DNA from: Rhizobium sp. NZLR1
GTDB taxonomy: Bacteria > Pseudomonadota > Alphaproteobacteria > Rhizobiales > Rhizobiaceae
Length of the DNA: 64,000 bases
Assembly: GCF_017357385.1 (NCBI RefSeq)
Contig: NZ_CP071633.1
Span: 496,001 to 560,000, forward strand
Reading direction: 5' to 3'
Numbering within the stretch: position 1 is the stretch's first letter; each line of letters opens with the position of its first letter. A model generated the notes under the pieces. The model saw only the letters and a program-made list of their open reading frames with translations, had not been told where the DNA came from and did not search any database. This document shows positions 52,512 to 61,481 of the stretch, in pieces. A program made the position numbers and the translations under genes.

Positions 52512-53006
52512 ATGAACGCGACCGTTTTCCAGTCCGACGCCCCACTCGACAAGCGCCGCGTCATCATAAGACGCCATGACGGCGATGTGGAGATGGTGGA
52601 ACTGCCGTGGGGACTGCGCCCGCGCGACGGCGGCTCCCGCGCCGTCAACGTCGTCCGATCGGAAGGACGGACGTTCCCGACCCACCGCTGCCTGGTGCCG
52701 GCCTCGGAGTTTCGCCATAAGAGCTTCAGCTTCTCGCTCACCAATGGCGACTGGTTCTATTTCGCGGGGATCTGGCGGCCGGCAACCGAGGACTGGCCGG
52801 AGGCCTACGCCATCCTGACGATTGAAGCGAACCCTGATATCGCGCCGTTCCACGACCGGCAGATGGCGGTGCTGACACGGCACCAACGCATGGCCTGGCT
52901 CGACGAACTTGTGCCCGAAGAGGAAATCCTACGGCCGCTAGCGGCGGGGACGTTCCGGCTCAAGCGCCACGCGGGCGCTTCTGCCCAGCCGATGCTGGCT
53001 GTCTAA
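52512..53006 (+). CDS. Divergent SRAP-like protein lacking the catalytic cysteine
   Basis: A 164-residue protein with the SRAP core AVNVVRSEGRTFPTHRCLVPASEF, read as two motifs, plus YFAGIWRPATED and DIAPFHDRQMAVL. The invariant Cys2 is missing: the N-terminus is MNATVFQS, and no MC start exists nearby. The GFYEW segment is replaced by ASEFRHKS. It starts 8 bases after the SOS box, diverging from a canonical SRAP gene. It may bind DNA without covalent linkage or have another partner. The stop overlaps the convergent dinB stop by 4 bases. Confidence 0.87.
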   Translation: MNATVFQSDAPLDKRRVIIRRHDGDVEMVELPWGLRPRDGGSRAVNVVRSEGRTFPTHRCLVPASEFRHKSFSFSLTNGDWFYFAGIWRPATEDWPEAYAILTIEANPDIAPFHDRQMAVLTRHQRMAWLDELVPEEEILRPLAAGTFRLKRHAGASAQPMLAV

Positions 53007-54091
53007 AGCGCCAACCGCAACTGCGGCTGCGTTCCGGAATTCCGCCGCTCCAGCGACGACAGTGAGACGCCGAGCAGGCGAATGCCCTTTCGGGGCGGAA
53101 AGATCGGCACCAGCAAAAGGCTGACGATGTCCTCCAACTCGGTGATCGCCGCCAGAGGTGCGGGAACCGTCTTGCTGCGGGTGATCTGGTTGAAGTCGGC
53201 ATACTTGACCTTGAGCGTCACCGTCTTGGCGCCGATCGCATTGGCCTCGCAATAAGCCCACACCTTTTCGATCAGCGGCTGAAGCCCTTCACGGGCCGGC
53301 TCAACGGTATGGAGGTCTTCTGAGAAGGTGTCCTCGGCGCCGACGGATTTGCGCACCCGGTTCGGCTTGACCTGGCGCTCGTCGATGCCGCGGGCAATGC
53401 CGTAAAAATATGGCCCCGACGTCCCGAAATGCTCGACCAGGAATTCGAGGGTCTGCTGCTTGAGATCGGCGCCGGTGTCGATCCCGAGCCGGTGCATCTT
53501 CTTAGTCGTCGCGGGGCCGACGCCATGGAATTTCTTGACGGGCAGGGCCACGACGAAGGCCGGCCCGTTCTTCGGCGTAATCACAGCCTGGCCATTGGGC
53601 TTGTTCAGATCGCTCGCCATCTTGGCGAGGAACTTATTGTAGGAAATCCCGGCCGAGGCATTGAGGCCGGTGACATGCTTGATCTTGGCGCGGACCTCCA
53701 GCGCGATCTCGGTGGCAATCTCCATGCCCTTGAGATTCTCGGTAACATCGAGGTAGGCCTCGTCGAGCGAAAGCGGCTCGATCAGAGGCGTGTATTCGGT
53801 GAAGATTTCGCGGATCTGCTGCGACACCGCCCTGTAGACATCGAAGCGCGGCGGCACGAAGATCAGATCCGGGCATTTTCTCTTGGCGGTCACCGATGGC
53901 ATCGCGGAGTGGACACCATAGACACGCGCCTCGTAGCTCGCCGCCGCCACCACGCCGCGAGCGGCCGAGCCGCCGACGGCAATCGGTTTGCCCCGCAATG
54001 CCGGGTTATCACGCTGCTCGACCGACGCATAAAACGCGTCCATGTCGACATGGACGATTTTTCGGACGGGAGTCGAACTCATGTCGTTCAT
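53003..54091 (-). CDS. dinB: DNA polymerase IV (Y-family)
   Basis: A 362-residue Y-family polymerase. Motifs are IVHVDMDAFYASVEQ with the first catalytic Asp, GVVAAASYEARVYGVHSAMP, and EPLSLDEAYLDVTE with the other catalytic Asp-Glu pair. The helix-hairpin-helix KFHGVGPATTKKMHRLG follows, then a full little-finger domain. The C-terminus ends LRLAL without an obvious QLVLGL-type clamp-binding motif, though QPQLRLAL may serve. It performs error-prone translesion synthesis. ATGs at 54091 and 54082 are both possible; longer frames begin only with TTG. A near-consensus SOS site lies 46 bases upstream. Confidence 0.93.
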   Translation of the reverse strand: MNDMSSTPVRKIVHVDMDAFYASVEQRDNPALRGKPIAVGGSAARGVVAAASYEARVYGVHSAMPSVTAKRKCPDLIFVPPRFDVYRAVSQQIREIFTEYTPLIEPLSLDEAYLDVTENLKGMEIATEIALEVRAKIKHVTGLNASAGISYNKFLAKMASDLNKPNGQAVITPKNGPAFVVALPVKKFHGVGPATTKKMHRLGIDTGADLKQQTLEFLVEHFGTSGPYFYGIARGIDERQVKPNRVRKSVGAEDTFSEDLHTVEPAREGLQPLIEKVWAYCEANAIGAKTVTLKVKYADFNQITRSKTVPAPLAAITELEDIVSLLLVPIFPPRKGIRLLGVSLSSLERRNSGTQPQLRLAL

Positions 54092-54136
54092 GGCGGCTTC
54101 AGCGATGGCAATGGGATCGGCATATGACTTGCGCCG

Positions 54137-54151
54137 AAACAAATCGAGAAC
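54137..54151 (-). promoter_or_regulatory. Near-consensus SOS box upstream of dinB
   Basis: On the minus strand GTTCTCGATTTGTTT matches GTTC-N7-GTTC at 7 of 8 conserved positions and ends 46 bases before the dinB start. Confidence 0.5.
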
Positions 54152-54319
54152 ATAGCAGGCTTGAGCGCGATATCAACCGTTTCAATGGGCGCCTCGGCCC
54201 CTGCCGCCGAAGCCTGTCCATCACGCCGTTCTCCGTCACGGCGTCTTAACCATCCTGCTTTCACAGCGCGCAGGAATCGTGCGATGTTTGCCGCATCTGT
54301 CAGGCAGACAGGAGGCGCC

Positions 54320-54547
54320 GTGGATACCGATGCTCATAACCGCTTTGTCCTGGACTTCATGGCTATGCGCGCCATGAACGTGACCGACAGCGTCCCGGTC
54401 GACACTATCGTGGACTATGGGATCGATAAGGGGCTCAGCTTGGGCGAGGTGGAGGCCGCGCTGATTCACGCGAGCGTCCAGGAGCACCTGTCACAAGCTG
54501 GGTACGTGCAGATCGGGCCTGCGAATGACAACTCGCCTTCCAGCTGA
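54320..54547 (+). CDS. Small hypothetical protein
   Basis: A 75-residue protein starting at a GTG with AGGAGG four bases upstream: DTDAHNRFVLDFMAMRAMNV, then VDTIVDYGIDKGLSLGEVEA and ALIHASVQEHLSQAGYVQIG. The codon pattern is coherent and the sequence looks helical and soluble. I do not recognise the family, though similar small proteins occur in rhizobia. An in-frame ATG at 54284 is the alternative start. Confidence 0.6.
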   Translation: MDTDAHNRFVLDFMAMRAMNVTDSVPVDTIVDYGIDKGLSLGEVEAALIHASVQEHLSQAGYVQIGPANDNSPSS

Positions 54548-54849
54548 TTTCGGCCCTGCATTCCTTGCGGCAAGCAACTCCCGCGAAACACGAGGCAAGC
54601 CTGGGCAGGGTTGACAAGGGCGAGCGCAAGCACTGACCTCAAGACTGCCATTGGCCCGACGCGCCGCTTGGAAATACGGCGGTCATAAGGTGCTGGAGAA
54701 AGGTCCGACCAAGAGCTTCTAGCAATCGCTATTTGTGATCAAGGACGTTGGTAGAAAAGAAACGCGATAACGGAATCCGCCTGCAAAGCGGGTTCCAAAC
54801 CCAACAATGAAGAGTATCGGAGAAATCATCATAGCGGCGCCGTGAGGCG
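54548..54849. other. Gene-free stretch
   Basis: About 300 bases between the small protein gene and a nuclease-like fragment. No gene, repeat or regulatory site is recognised. Confidence 0.5.
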
Positions 54850-55071
54850 GATTTCAGGAATTCTCAGCGGCCGTCAGGCGGGATGAAGAGATCGGATGGG
54901 GTACTCCCGAAGTCACCATTCAAGTAAACGTCAACGGCCAGCGCTTCACAAGGCGGCTTGATATCGCAGATATAGAAGACCAGCGAGGTATCGAACTAAA
55001 GACCGGATATCAAACCGCCACCCAAGCCAACTTGTGGGAGGTAGCGCGTGATAAAGCACTTGTGGACACAG
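54850..55071 (+). pseudogene. PD-(D/E)xK nuclease-like fragment cut by an IS3 element
   Basis: The frame encodes FQEFSAAVRRDEEIGWGTPE, then VTIQVNVNGQRFTRRLDIAD and QRGIELKTGYQTATQANLWE. The spacing of LDIAD and IELKTG matches the D...ExK core of restriction-like nucleases, including those in toxin C-termini. There is no start codon, and the frame ends two bases into the IS3 terminal repeat, so both ends are lost. The identification rests on a short motif. Confidence 0.45.
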
Positions 55072-55412
55072 GCTGAACCGCGCCGGGTTTGCCGGAGGCT
55101 GTTTGGTTTAAGTTATGCGGCCATGGCTGGTTCGTCCAGCATGGCGTAATACTGCTCCTCGGCTTCGGCTGGCGGAATGTTGCCGATGGGCTCCAGAAGT
55201 CGTCGATGGTTGAACCAGTCGACCCATTCCAGGGTCGCGAATTCCACCGCTTCGAAGCTGCGCCACGGTCCGCGCCGATGGATGACCTCGGCCTTGTAGA
55301 GGCCATTGATCGTTTCGGCGAGGGCGTTGTCGTAAGAGTCGCCGACGCTTCCGACGGAAGGCTCGATGCCTGCCTCGGCCAGTCGCTCCGAATACTTGAT
55401 CGACACGTATTG

Positions 55413-56872
55413 GGCAGATTCAACCGGTCGCCGCAACACCGCAAACTTGGAGGTGTTTATGGTGACGGGAAGACGAAAGTCGGAGCACTCAACGCGGCAA
55501 AAATTATCGTCGCCAGGTCGGCCACCTGTGTGGCAACGTGAGAACCTCTGCCGGTTCTGGCGAGAGGTGGCGGCGGGCTTGTCTAGCGAAGATGCCGCTG
55601 TGGAAGCCGGCGTTTCTGCGCCCGTTGGGAACCGCTGGTTTCGGAGTTCAGGTGGCATGCCTCCCACACATTTGTCGCCCTCAGCGGCACCAATCAAAAG
55701 CAGAAGCCTGACCTTCCGAGAGCGAGAGGACATAGCTTTGGAATGCGCTCGGGGTGCTGGCATCCGCGCAATCGCACACAAGCTGGGGCGATCGCCGAGC
55801 ACAATCTCACGCGAGATCAGGCGCAACTCAGCGACCCGAAGCGGAGACTTCGACTATCGGGCCATTACCGCGCAGTGGCACGCTGATCGTTCAGCGCGAC
55901 GGCCGAAAGCCGCAAAACTTGCAACCAACCTGGCACTTCGTGACTACGTCCAGGACCGGCTCGCGGGCCTTATTGCCACGCCGGGCGGCGTCGCCTTTGA
56001 CGGACCTATCGTGGTATGGAAAGGACGACGGGCCGTTCATCGGCAAAGTCGACGTTGGTCCAAAGCCTGGAGCCCGGAACAGATCGCGCGGCGTCTGAGA
56101 CTGGACTTTCCCGAGGACCCAACCATGCGTATCAGTCATGAAGCCATCTATCAGGCGCTTTACATCCAGGGCCGCGGCGCACTGAAACGAGAACTTTCGG
56201 CCTGCTTGCGCTCTGGACGGGCGCTGCGCTTACCCCGCGAACGTGCTCGTAACCGTGGCAAATCCTTCCTTGGTGATGCATTGATGATCAGCGATCGCCC
56301 CGCAGAGATTGGCGATAGGGCGGTCCCTGGCCATTGGGAGGGCGATCTCATTCTCGGTCTCAGCAGCTCCGCGATCGGAACGCTCGTAGAGCGCACGACG
56401 CGGTTTACAATGCTCCTACACCTGCCACGCATGGAACGTCATGGGATCGACAAATCCATCAAGAACGGTCCTGCTCTTGCTGGGCATGGCGCCGAAGCCG
56501 TCCGTGATGCTATCGCCGAAACCATCATGGAGCTACCGGCGCACCTACGCCAATCCCTGACTTGGGACCAGGGTGCCGAGATGGCTCAACACGCACAGCT
56601 TCGGATCGACACTGGCCTCGATATCTATTTCTGTGACCCTCAAAGCCCGTGGCAGCGCGGGAGCAACGAAAATACCAACGGCCTGCTGCGACAATACTTT
56701 CCAAAGGGCACGGATCTCAGCCAGCATAGCGCCGATGAGATCAACGCTGTAGCGCATGCTCTCAATAGCAGGCCCCGCAAAACGCTGGGCTGGCGCACAC
56801 CTGCAGAGGCTCTCGACGGGTTGCTCAAATCAGATATGGTCAAGGGTGTTGCGGCGACCGATTGAATCTGCC
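55413..56872. mobile_element. IS30 family insertion sequence
   Basis: Inverted repeats of 28 bases with one mismatch lie at 55413-55440 and 56845-56872 (outer end GGCAGATTCAA). A TTG target duplication flanks them at 55410-55412 and 56873-56875. Joining across the duplication restores the IS3 orfB frame exactly. Length is 1460 bases. Confidence 0.95.
55459..56865 (+). CDS. IS30 family transposase
   Basis: A 468-residue transposase starting MVTGRRKSEHSTRQ after TTGGAGG. It has two N-terminal helix-turn-helix regions, the second being IRAIAHKLGRSPSTISREIR. The DDE domain includes PGHWEGDLILGL (first Asp), LTWDQGAEMAQHAQL (second Asp) and PWQRGSNENTNGLLRQYFP (Glu). It is full length and in one frame, and its clean target duplication shows a recent, simple insertion. 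Confidence 0.93.
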   Translation: MVTGRRKSEHSTRQKLSSPGRPPVWQRENLCRFWREVAAGLSSEDAAVEAGVSAPVGNRWFRSSGGMPPTHLSPSAAPIKSRSLTFREREDIALECARGAGIRAIAHKLGRSPSTISREIRRNSATRSGDFDYRAITAQWHADRSARRPKAAKLATNLALRDYVQDRLAGLIATPGGVAFDGPIVVWKGRRAVHRQSRRWSKAWSPEQIARRLRLDFPEDPTMRISHEAIYQALYIQGRGALKRELSACLRSGRALRLPRERARNRGKSFLGDALMISDRPAEIGDRAVPGHWEGDLILGLSSSAIGTLVERTTRFTMLLHLPRMERHGIDKSIKNGPALAGHGAEAVRDAIAETIMELPAHLRQSLTWDQGAEMAQHAQLRIDTGLDIYFCDPQSPWQRGSNENTNGLLRQYFPKGTDLSQHSADEINAVAHALNSRPRKTLGWRTPAEALDGLLKSDMVKGVAATD

Positions 56873-57477
56873 TTGAACGCCCCTGTCCGAGTGGTGAAGC
56901 AGGCCGCCGCCATGAACGGGACGCCGCTCATGAAGGGCCTGTTCCAAAGCATCGAGGACGAACCCTGCATGGGCCGTCCGACTCACCCGCCAGCCGACAA
57001 TCCGGCGCGCGAAGGCGTCGATGACGAAGGCCACGTAGACGAAGCCTTGCCAGGTGGCGACGTAGGTGAAATCCGAAACCCAGAGCCTGTTCGGCGCAGG
57101 AGCCTTGAATTGGCGGTTCACCCGATCAAGGGGGCTCGGAGCCGTCTTGTCCGGGATCGTCGTGCGGATCGGCTTGCCCCGGATAATACCCTGAAGTCCC
57201 ATCGATCGCATGAGCCGGGCGACGGTGCCGCGGGCTATATCGAAGCCCTCCCGCTTCAATTGCCGCCAGACCTTGCGCACGCCGTAGACGCGGAAGTTTG
57301 CCTCGAACACACGGCGTATCTCGATCTTCAATGCAATGTCGCTGCGGGCGCGGACCGACAGCCGGTCCACGTCCAGGCGTTTGGCAACGTTCTCGTAGTA
57401 GGTTGATGGGGCAATCGGCAGCAGTCTGCAGATCGGCTCGACCCCGAATACCGAGCGGTGTTCGTCGATGAAGGAGA

Positions 57478-57804
57478 TCATCGCTTCAATGGGCGGTCGA
57501 GCTCCGCCATCGCGAAATAAGCGGACGCTTTGCGCAGTATCTCGTTGGCCTGCCGAAGCTCGCGGTTCTCCCGCTCCAGCGCCTTCATCTTCTCGGCGAC
57601 TTCGCCTGAGAGTCCGGGCCGGGAACCATCGTCCACTTCCGCCTTCTTCACCCATTCATTGAGCGTCTGCGCCGTGCAGCCGATCTTGGCGGCGATCGAG
57701 GAAACCGCTGCCCATCGCGAGGAATATTCGACTTGGTGATCCAAAACCATCCGCACTGCTCGGGCGCGGACTTCAGGTGAAAACTTGTTTGTTGTCTTGC
57801 TCAT
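57478..57804 (-). CDS. IS3 transposase OrfA
   Basis: A 108-residue protein starting [20 protein letters not shown]. It has a helix-turn-helix ([20 protein letters not shown]) and a C-terminal leucine-zipper-like coiled coil ([20 protein letters not shown]), typical of IS3 OrfA. It normally joins OrfB by frameshifting or coupling. OrfB here is broken, so the protein may only act as a regulator of related copies. Confidence 0.92.
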   Translation of the reverse strand: MSKTTNKFSPEVRARAVRMVLDHQVEYSSRWAAVSSIAAKIGCTAQTLNEWVKKAEVDDGSRPGLSGEVAEKMKALERENRELRQANEILRKASAYFAMAELDRPLKR

Positions 57805-57857
57805 ATCGGCTCCACTTTCTCAGAAGTTGGAGCCTCCGGCAAACCCGGCGCGGTTCA

Positions 57858-58121
57858 GCGTGTGGGGACACCGCTGCGGTTTTTTTGAGTGTTCGCATCA
57901 TCTCGCTGGACCGTCCGCTGATCTCCGACGAAGGGTCGCCCTAATGTCGGGTTACCTCCTCGACGATCCGACCCCAGTAGCGACCGGCTTCCCGGTCGCA
58001 AACGGCGAAGTCGAAGGCCTCGTCCGCTCCGCCGCTCTTAGCCTCGACCCGCGGCATCCGGATCAACGCCGTAAGCCCGAGAATGGCCGAGGAGTTCGGA
58101 CGCTTGAAGAGGCCGCGACCT
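57858..58121. other. Junction between IS3 and the methyltransferase gene
   Basis: No intact gene is seen. The final 33 bases (58089-58121) repeat the segment at about 44657-44690. A frame from 58083 leads into the methyltransferase, but its first 13 codons come from this repeat and are unlikely to be native. Confidence 0.4.
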
Positions 58122-58754
58122 ATGTACGACCAATCCAAACCATCCGAGTTGATCCGGTTTGCACGCATTGATGCGGGTGCCACCGTCATCGACATTTATC
58201 CAGGCGGCGGCGACTGGACACGCCTGTTCTCCGACATCGTTGGACCCGAAGGTCGAGTCATCAGCTTCGTGCCGGCCGAAGTCGCGCACTTCAAGAACGA
58301 TCCAGTCGGCCTCATCCAAACGCTCGCGCAAGAGCCAGGGCGGGAAAACGTCGAAGCCGTGTCAGCGGACCTCGTGGCAATGCCGGAGATCACGCAGCCA
58401 GCGGATGTCCTGTGGCTGCACCTGTTTTACCACGATCTCTACACCGCGCTGATGCAAGCCAGGGGCGCGACGGCGGCCGACTTCAATCGAGCTGTCTACG
58501 AGCGGCTTAAGCCCGGTGGTTTCTACGTCATCATCGATCACGCCGCTGCCGCCGGAGGCGGCACAAGTGATGCCCAGTCATTGCATCGCATCGACCCTGC
58601 CTACGTGCGCGAGGAGGTGGAGGCTGCCGGCTTCGTACTGGATGCGGAAAGCACTCTGCTAGCGAACACGAACGATCCACACGCGATCAAGGTCTTCGAT
58701 CCCTTGATTAAGGGCGAGACCGATCGCTTCGCATATCGGTTCGTGAAGCCCTGA
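58122..58754 (+). CDS. Predicted SAM-dependent methyltransferase (COG4798-like)
   Basis: A 210-residue class I methyltransferase starting MYDQSKPSELIRFARIDAGA. The SAM loop is TVIDIYPGGGDWTRLFS, followed by DVLWLHLFYHDLYT and LKPGGFYVIIDHAAAAGGGT. The family usually has an N-terminal signal peptide and about 50 more residues; here the upstream DNA is a repeat, so the gene may be 5'-truncated, or a cytoplasmic form. The acceptor is unknown. Confidence 0.78.
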   Translation: MYDQSKPSELIRFARIDAGATVIDIYPGGGDWTRLFSDIVGPEGRVISFVPAEVAHFKNDPVGLIQTLAQEPGRENVEAVSADLVAMPEITQPADVLWLHLFYHDLYTALMQARGATAADFNRAVYERLKPGGFYVIIDHAAAAGGGTSDAQSLHRIDPAYVREEVEAAGFVLDAESTLLANTNDPHAIKVFDPLIKGETDRFAYRFVKP

Positions 58755-58997
58755 CAGAGGCCGCCGCTAACCTCAAGTCTGCGCTGGTGGCGATACAGCC
58801 GGGCGTCCCGACCTGCAGAACCGTTCCAAGCAATGCCGCGAGGCCACGATAGACGTTGGTGTGCTCGACAAGTCGTCCAACTGAACGACGGGGTCGCGGG
58901 TTCATGTCCATCCAAGGCGCCGTAGAGGAGCTTTTAAGTCGCCTTTCCTAACAAAATAAGGGCGATCATCTGTTTCGTGCCGCCCTTGCGGCCAAAT

Positions 58998-59366
58998 TCA
59001 AATGGCGGGTGCAAGGACACGGCGAGAAGACTTCAGTCTGTGTAGCTCCTCGATGACCGGCTTATTTGCGTCACCCCAGTCGCACAGTGGTGCTAGCGCC
59101 CGCGCGAGGCTTTGGCCAAACTCCGTCATCTCATATTCCACCTTCGGCGGCACCTCTTTGAAATCCTTCCGGGTGATCAGACCGTCGTCGGCCAGTTCCT
59201 TGAGGTGCTGGATCAACACCTTCTCACTGATGCCGCGCACCAATCGCTTCAGATCGCCGAAGCGACGTGGCTGGCCGTTGAGCTGAAACAGGATCAGCGG
59301 CTTCCATTTGCCTCCAATCACGAACAGGGCAACGTCGAGGCCGCAATAAAAGTCACGGTTTTCCAT
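58998..59366 (-). CDS. HxlR family transcriptional regulator
   Basis: A 122-residue winged-helix regulator. CGLDVALFVIGGKWKPLILF carries the conserved Cys (C8) and GGKWK motif, followed by RFGDLKRLVRGISEKVLIQHL (recognition helix, read as two parts) and YEMTEFGQSLA. HxlR proteins respond to electrophiles or aldehydes, often through this Cys, and commonly control a divergent reductase gene. Here an SDR gene starts 118 bases away on the other strand and is the likely target. Confidence 0.92.
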   Translation of the reverse strand: MENRDFYCGLDVALFVIGGKWKPLILFQLNGQPRRFGDLKRLVRGISEKVLIQHLKELADDGLITRKDFKEVPPKVEYEMTEFGQSLARALAPLCDWGDANKPVIEELHRLKSSRRVLAPAI

Positions 59367-59483
59367 GATTTTTCCATACTTACATTTAGGTGTGTACTAC
59401 CGCAGGAGAATGCGGATGTCTATCTCCGGGTTTGCAATCGTCGTCGCAGGCTGTCCGGCCGCGACAAACCAAGGAGAACGACA

Positions 59484-60233
59484 GTGGCAAGGCTTGAAGG
59501 AAAGGTCGCCGTCATAACCGGCGCGAATTCTGGTATCGGATTGGCGACCGCAAAGCGGTTCGCGCGCGAAGGTGCCAAGGTGTTCATAACGGGAAGGCGG
59601 CAGGAGCAGCTCGACGCCGCAGTCCTGCAGGTCGGCCATGGCGCCGTTGGCGTCCAGGGCGATGTGTCGAACTTGGCAGACCTCGATCGCTTGTTCGATG
59701 TCGTTCGCCGCGAGGCTGGCGTCTTCGACGTGCTGTTTGCGAATGCAGGTGGAGGCGAATTCGCGTCGATCGAGAACGCGACCGAGGAGCAGTTCGACAA
59801 GACCTTCGCCATCAACGTCAAGGGCACGTTCTTCACGGTCCAGAAGGCCTTGCCTGTGATCAGGGATGGCGGATCAATCATCCTGACGGGATCGACAGGG
59901 ACGGTCACCGGTATTCCGACCTTCAGCATCTATGGTGCGACCAAGGCCGCCATCCGCAATTTCGCCCGCCACTGGATCCTCGACCTTGCCCCCAGGAAGA
60001 TCCGGGTCAATGTTCTGGTGCCCGGAGCCACGTCGACTCCCGGCTGGCACGGGATCGCAGAGACGGAAGAGCAGAACCGCCAGATGATCGCGCAGACCGA
60101 GGCCAGCACGCCGCTCGGTCGTCTTGCCGATCCTGACGAGACCGCGTCGGCTGCGCTGTTCCTCGCGTCCGACGAGAGCGGATTTGTCACCGGCTCCGAA
60201 CTGTTCGTCGATGGCGGCTCCGCCCAGATCTGA
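59484..60233 (+). CDS. Short-chain dehydrogenase/reductase (HxlR-linked)
   Basis: A 249-residue classical SDR starting at a GTG with AAGGAG upstream. The cofactor site is VAVITGANSGIGLATA with arginine-rich TGRRQEQ favouring NADP(H). The catalytic residues are in ANAGGGEF, IILTGSTGTVTG (Ser) and FSIYGATKAAIRNF (YxxxK), and the C-terminus is GSELFVDGGSAQI. It probably reduces or oxidises a small carbonyl compound sensed by the HxlR regulator. A second SDR gene follows after 68 bases. Confidence 0.92.
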   Translation: MARLEGKVAVITGANSGIGLATAKRFAREGAKVFITGRRQEQLDAAVLQVGHGAVGVQGDVSNLADLDRLFDVVRREAGVFDVLFANAGGGEFASIENATEEQFDKTFAINVKGTFFTVQKALPVIRDGGSIILTGSTGTVTGIPTFSIYGATKAAIRNFARHWILDLAPRKIRVNVLVPGATSTPGWHGIAETEEQNRQMIAQTEASTPLGRLADPDETASAALFLASDESGFVTGSELFVDGGSAQI

Positions 60234-60301
60234 ACTTCGGGCAGGGTTATAGTTTTTGCCGCCGGTGATGGCGGCAAGATGTTGACGGGGTGATATAAAC
60301 A

Positions 60302-61149
60302 ATGACGACCACAGCAGTTGCGACGGGCGCAAGCCGGGGTGCTGGGCGCGGAATAGCCATAGGGCTGGGCGGCGCGGGAATGACGGTCTATGTAACCGGC
60401 CGGAGCACGGACTCTACCAAGTCCGAATACGGGGCCTCGATCAACGAGACCGCGGAGATGGTGACAAAGGCCGGCGGCAAGGGGATAGCGGTTGCGGTGG
60501 ACCATGCCGACGACGGCGCGGTGGCCACTTTCTTCGAACGCGTGGCGCGCGAGGCCGGCACGCTCGACATTCTTGTCAACAACGCCGCCAAGGTTCTCGA
60601 CCCCATGCCGGGCGGCTTCTGGGAGAAACCTCTGGAAACTCTCGACCTGATCGCGGTCGGGCTGCTCTCACACTACGTTGCCAGCTACTACGCGGCGCCG
60701 CTTCTGCTCAAGAACGGCAGGGGCATAATCGTCAACACGGGCTATTACGGTGCCGTGTCGTATCATCTCAGCCCCGCCTACGGAGCCCAGAAGGCGGGTG
60801 CCGACAAGATGGCCGCCGACATGGCGCTGGAACAGCGGGCACACAACGTCGCCGCCATCTCCATCTGGATGGGCGGTCTCGACACCGAGCGCGCACGGGC
60901 TTTTATAGCCACCCTTCCAGAGGCGTCAAAACCGAAGAACAAACGCGAAAGCCCGAATTCACCGGACGAGTGATTGCGGCGTTCTACGCCTCTGATCTGC
61001 GGATGCAGCTGTCGGGAAGGGCACTGATAGGAGCGGAGCTCGGTACGATGCTCGCCGTTACCGATATCGACGGTTCTCGTCCGTCTCGCAGCGCCACAGG
61101 CTTGGCAGCCCGCCAGAACTTCACCCTAGTCTTATGGCTTCTGACATGA
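60302..61149 (+). pseudogene. Short-chain dehydrogenase/reductase, frameshifted near the C-terminus
   Basis: The first frame (to 60973) has VATGASRGAGRGIAIGL, a cofactor motif in which the usual GxxxGxG is kept. It continues with VNNAAKVL and YGAQKAGADKMAADMAL (YxxxK). After PEASK, near 60930, the native continuation lies in another frame: RKPEFTGRVIAAFYASD, then LSGRALIGAELG and VTDIDGSRP, the usual end of DHRS1-like SDRs. The product made by the first frame would have a foreign tail of about 14 residues and lack the C-terminal segment, so activity is doubtful. Confidence 0.8.
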
Positions 61150-61423
61150 GGAAAGAATTTTGAACTCGATCGACTGCCCAATGAAACTACCGGATCACTC
61201 CCGTCCAATCTCTTACACACGGCAAAAGTGTTTCTTTCCGCAGGCACATATAAGCTTGGCGCAGAAAGCACTTCACCGGCGCTTGTAATCAGGTGCTGCG
61301 CAAGAGCCAATCGAGTGTCCGTATTTTTAATGCGCCAACATAGGTTTGCTCGTGCCACTCGCTGCAAGATGGCAAGGTGCCACTCTTGTTTTCCACTTTC
61401 GGAAACCTTCAGGCGTGGTCCTT

Positions 61424-61481
61424 TCAGATCATGATTTCGCCACCCGTTACCGCGATTACCGCGCCCGTCATGTAACTGCCC
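61424..61481 (-). pseudogene. 3' end of an SDR gene cut by IS6
   Basis: Immediately left of the second IS6 element the leftward frame reads SYMTGAVIAVTGGEIMI and then TGA, the standard C-terminal segment of classical SDR proteins. The rest of the gene is missing on the other side of the element, so the insertion was accompanied by a deletion or rearrangement. Confidence 0.75.

Larger units (their letters stand above)
55113..57481 (-). pseudogene. IS3 transposase OrfB, interrupted by IS30
   Basis: OrfB starts [19 protein letters not shown] at 57481, overlapping the orfA stop as ATGA. It runs through RLWVSDFTYVATWQGFVYV (first Asp) to HHSDRGVQ (second Asp) at 56876. IS30 is inserted here. The remainder resumes at about 55409 with YVSIKYSERLAEAGIEPSVG and the Glu in DNALAETINGLYK, ending at 55113. 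Without the insertion the frame would be continuous. Confidence 0.9.
55074..57857. mobile_element. IS3 family element carrying a nested IS30 element
   Basis: Perfect 27-base inverted repeats lie at 55074-55100 and 57831-57857 (outer end TGAACCGCGCCGGG), extending to 29 bases if GC on each side is counted. Removing the nested IS30 and its 3-base duplication leaves about 1.32 kb, normal for IS3. No matching target duplication flanks the element (aggc left, gcgt right). Confidence 0.9.

Noticed and set aside
57858..57860. Target-site duplication for the IS3 element
   Set aside because: Left flank aggc and right flank gcgt do not match in any 3- or 4-base register.
58083..58121. ATG at 58083 as start of the methyltransferase
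   Set aside because: The 13 extra codons derive from the short repeat also found near 44660, and the ATG at 58122 begins the conserved region.
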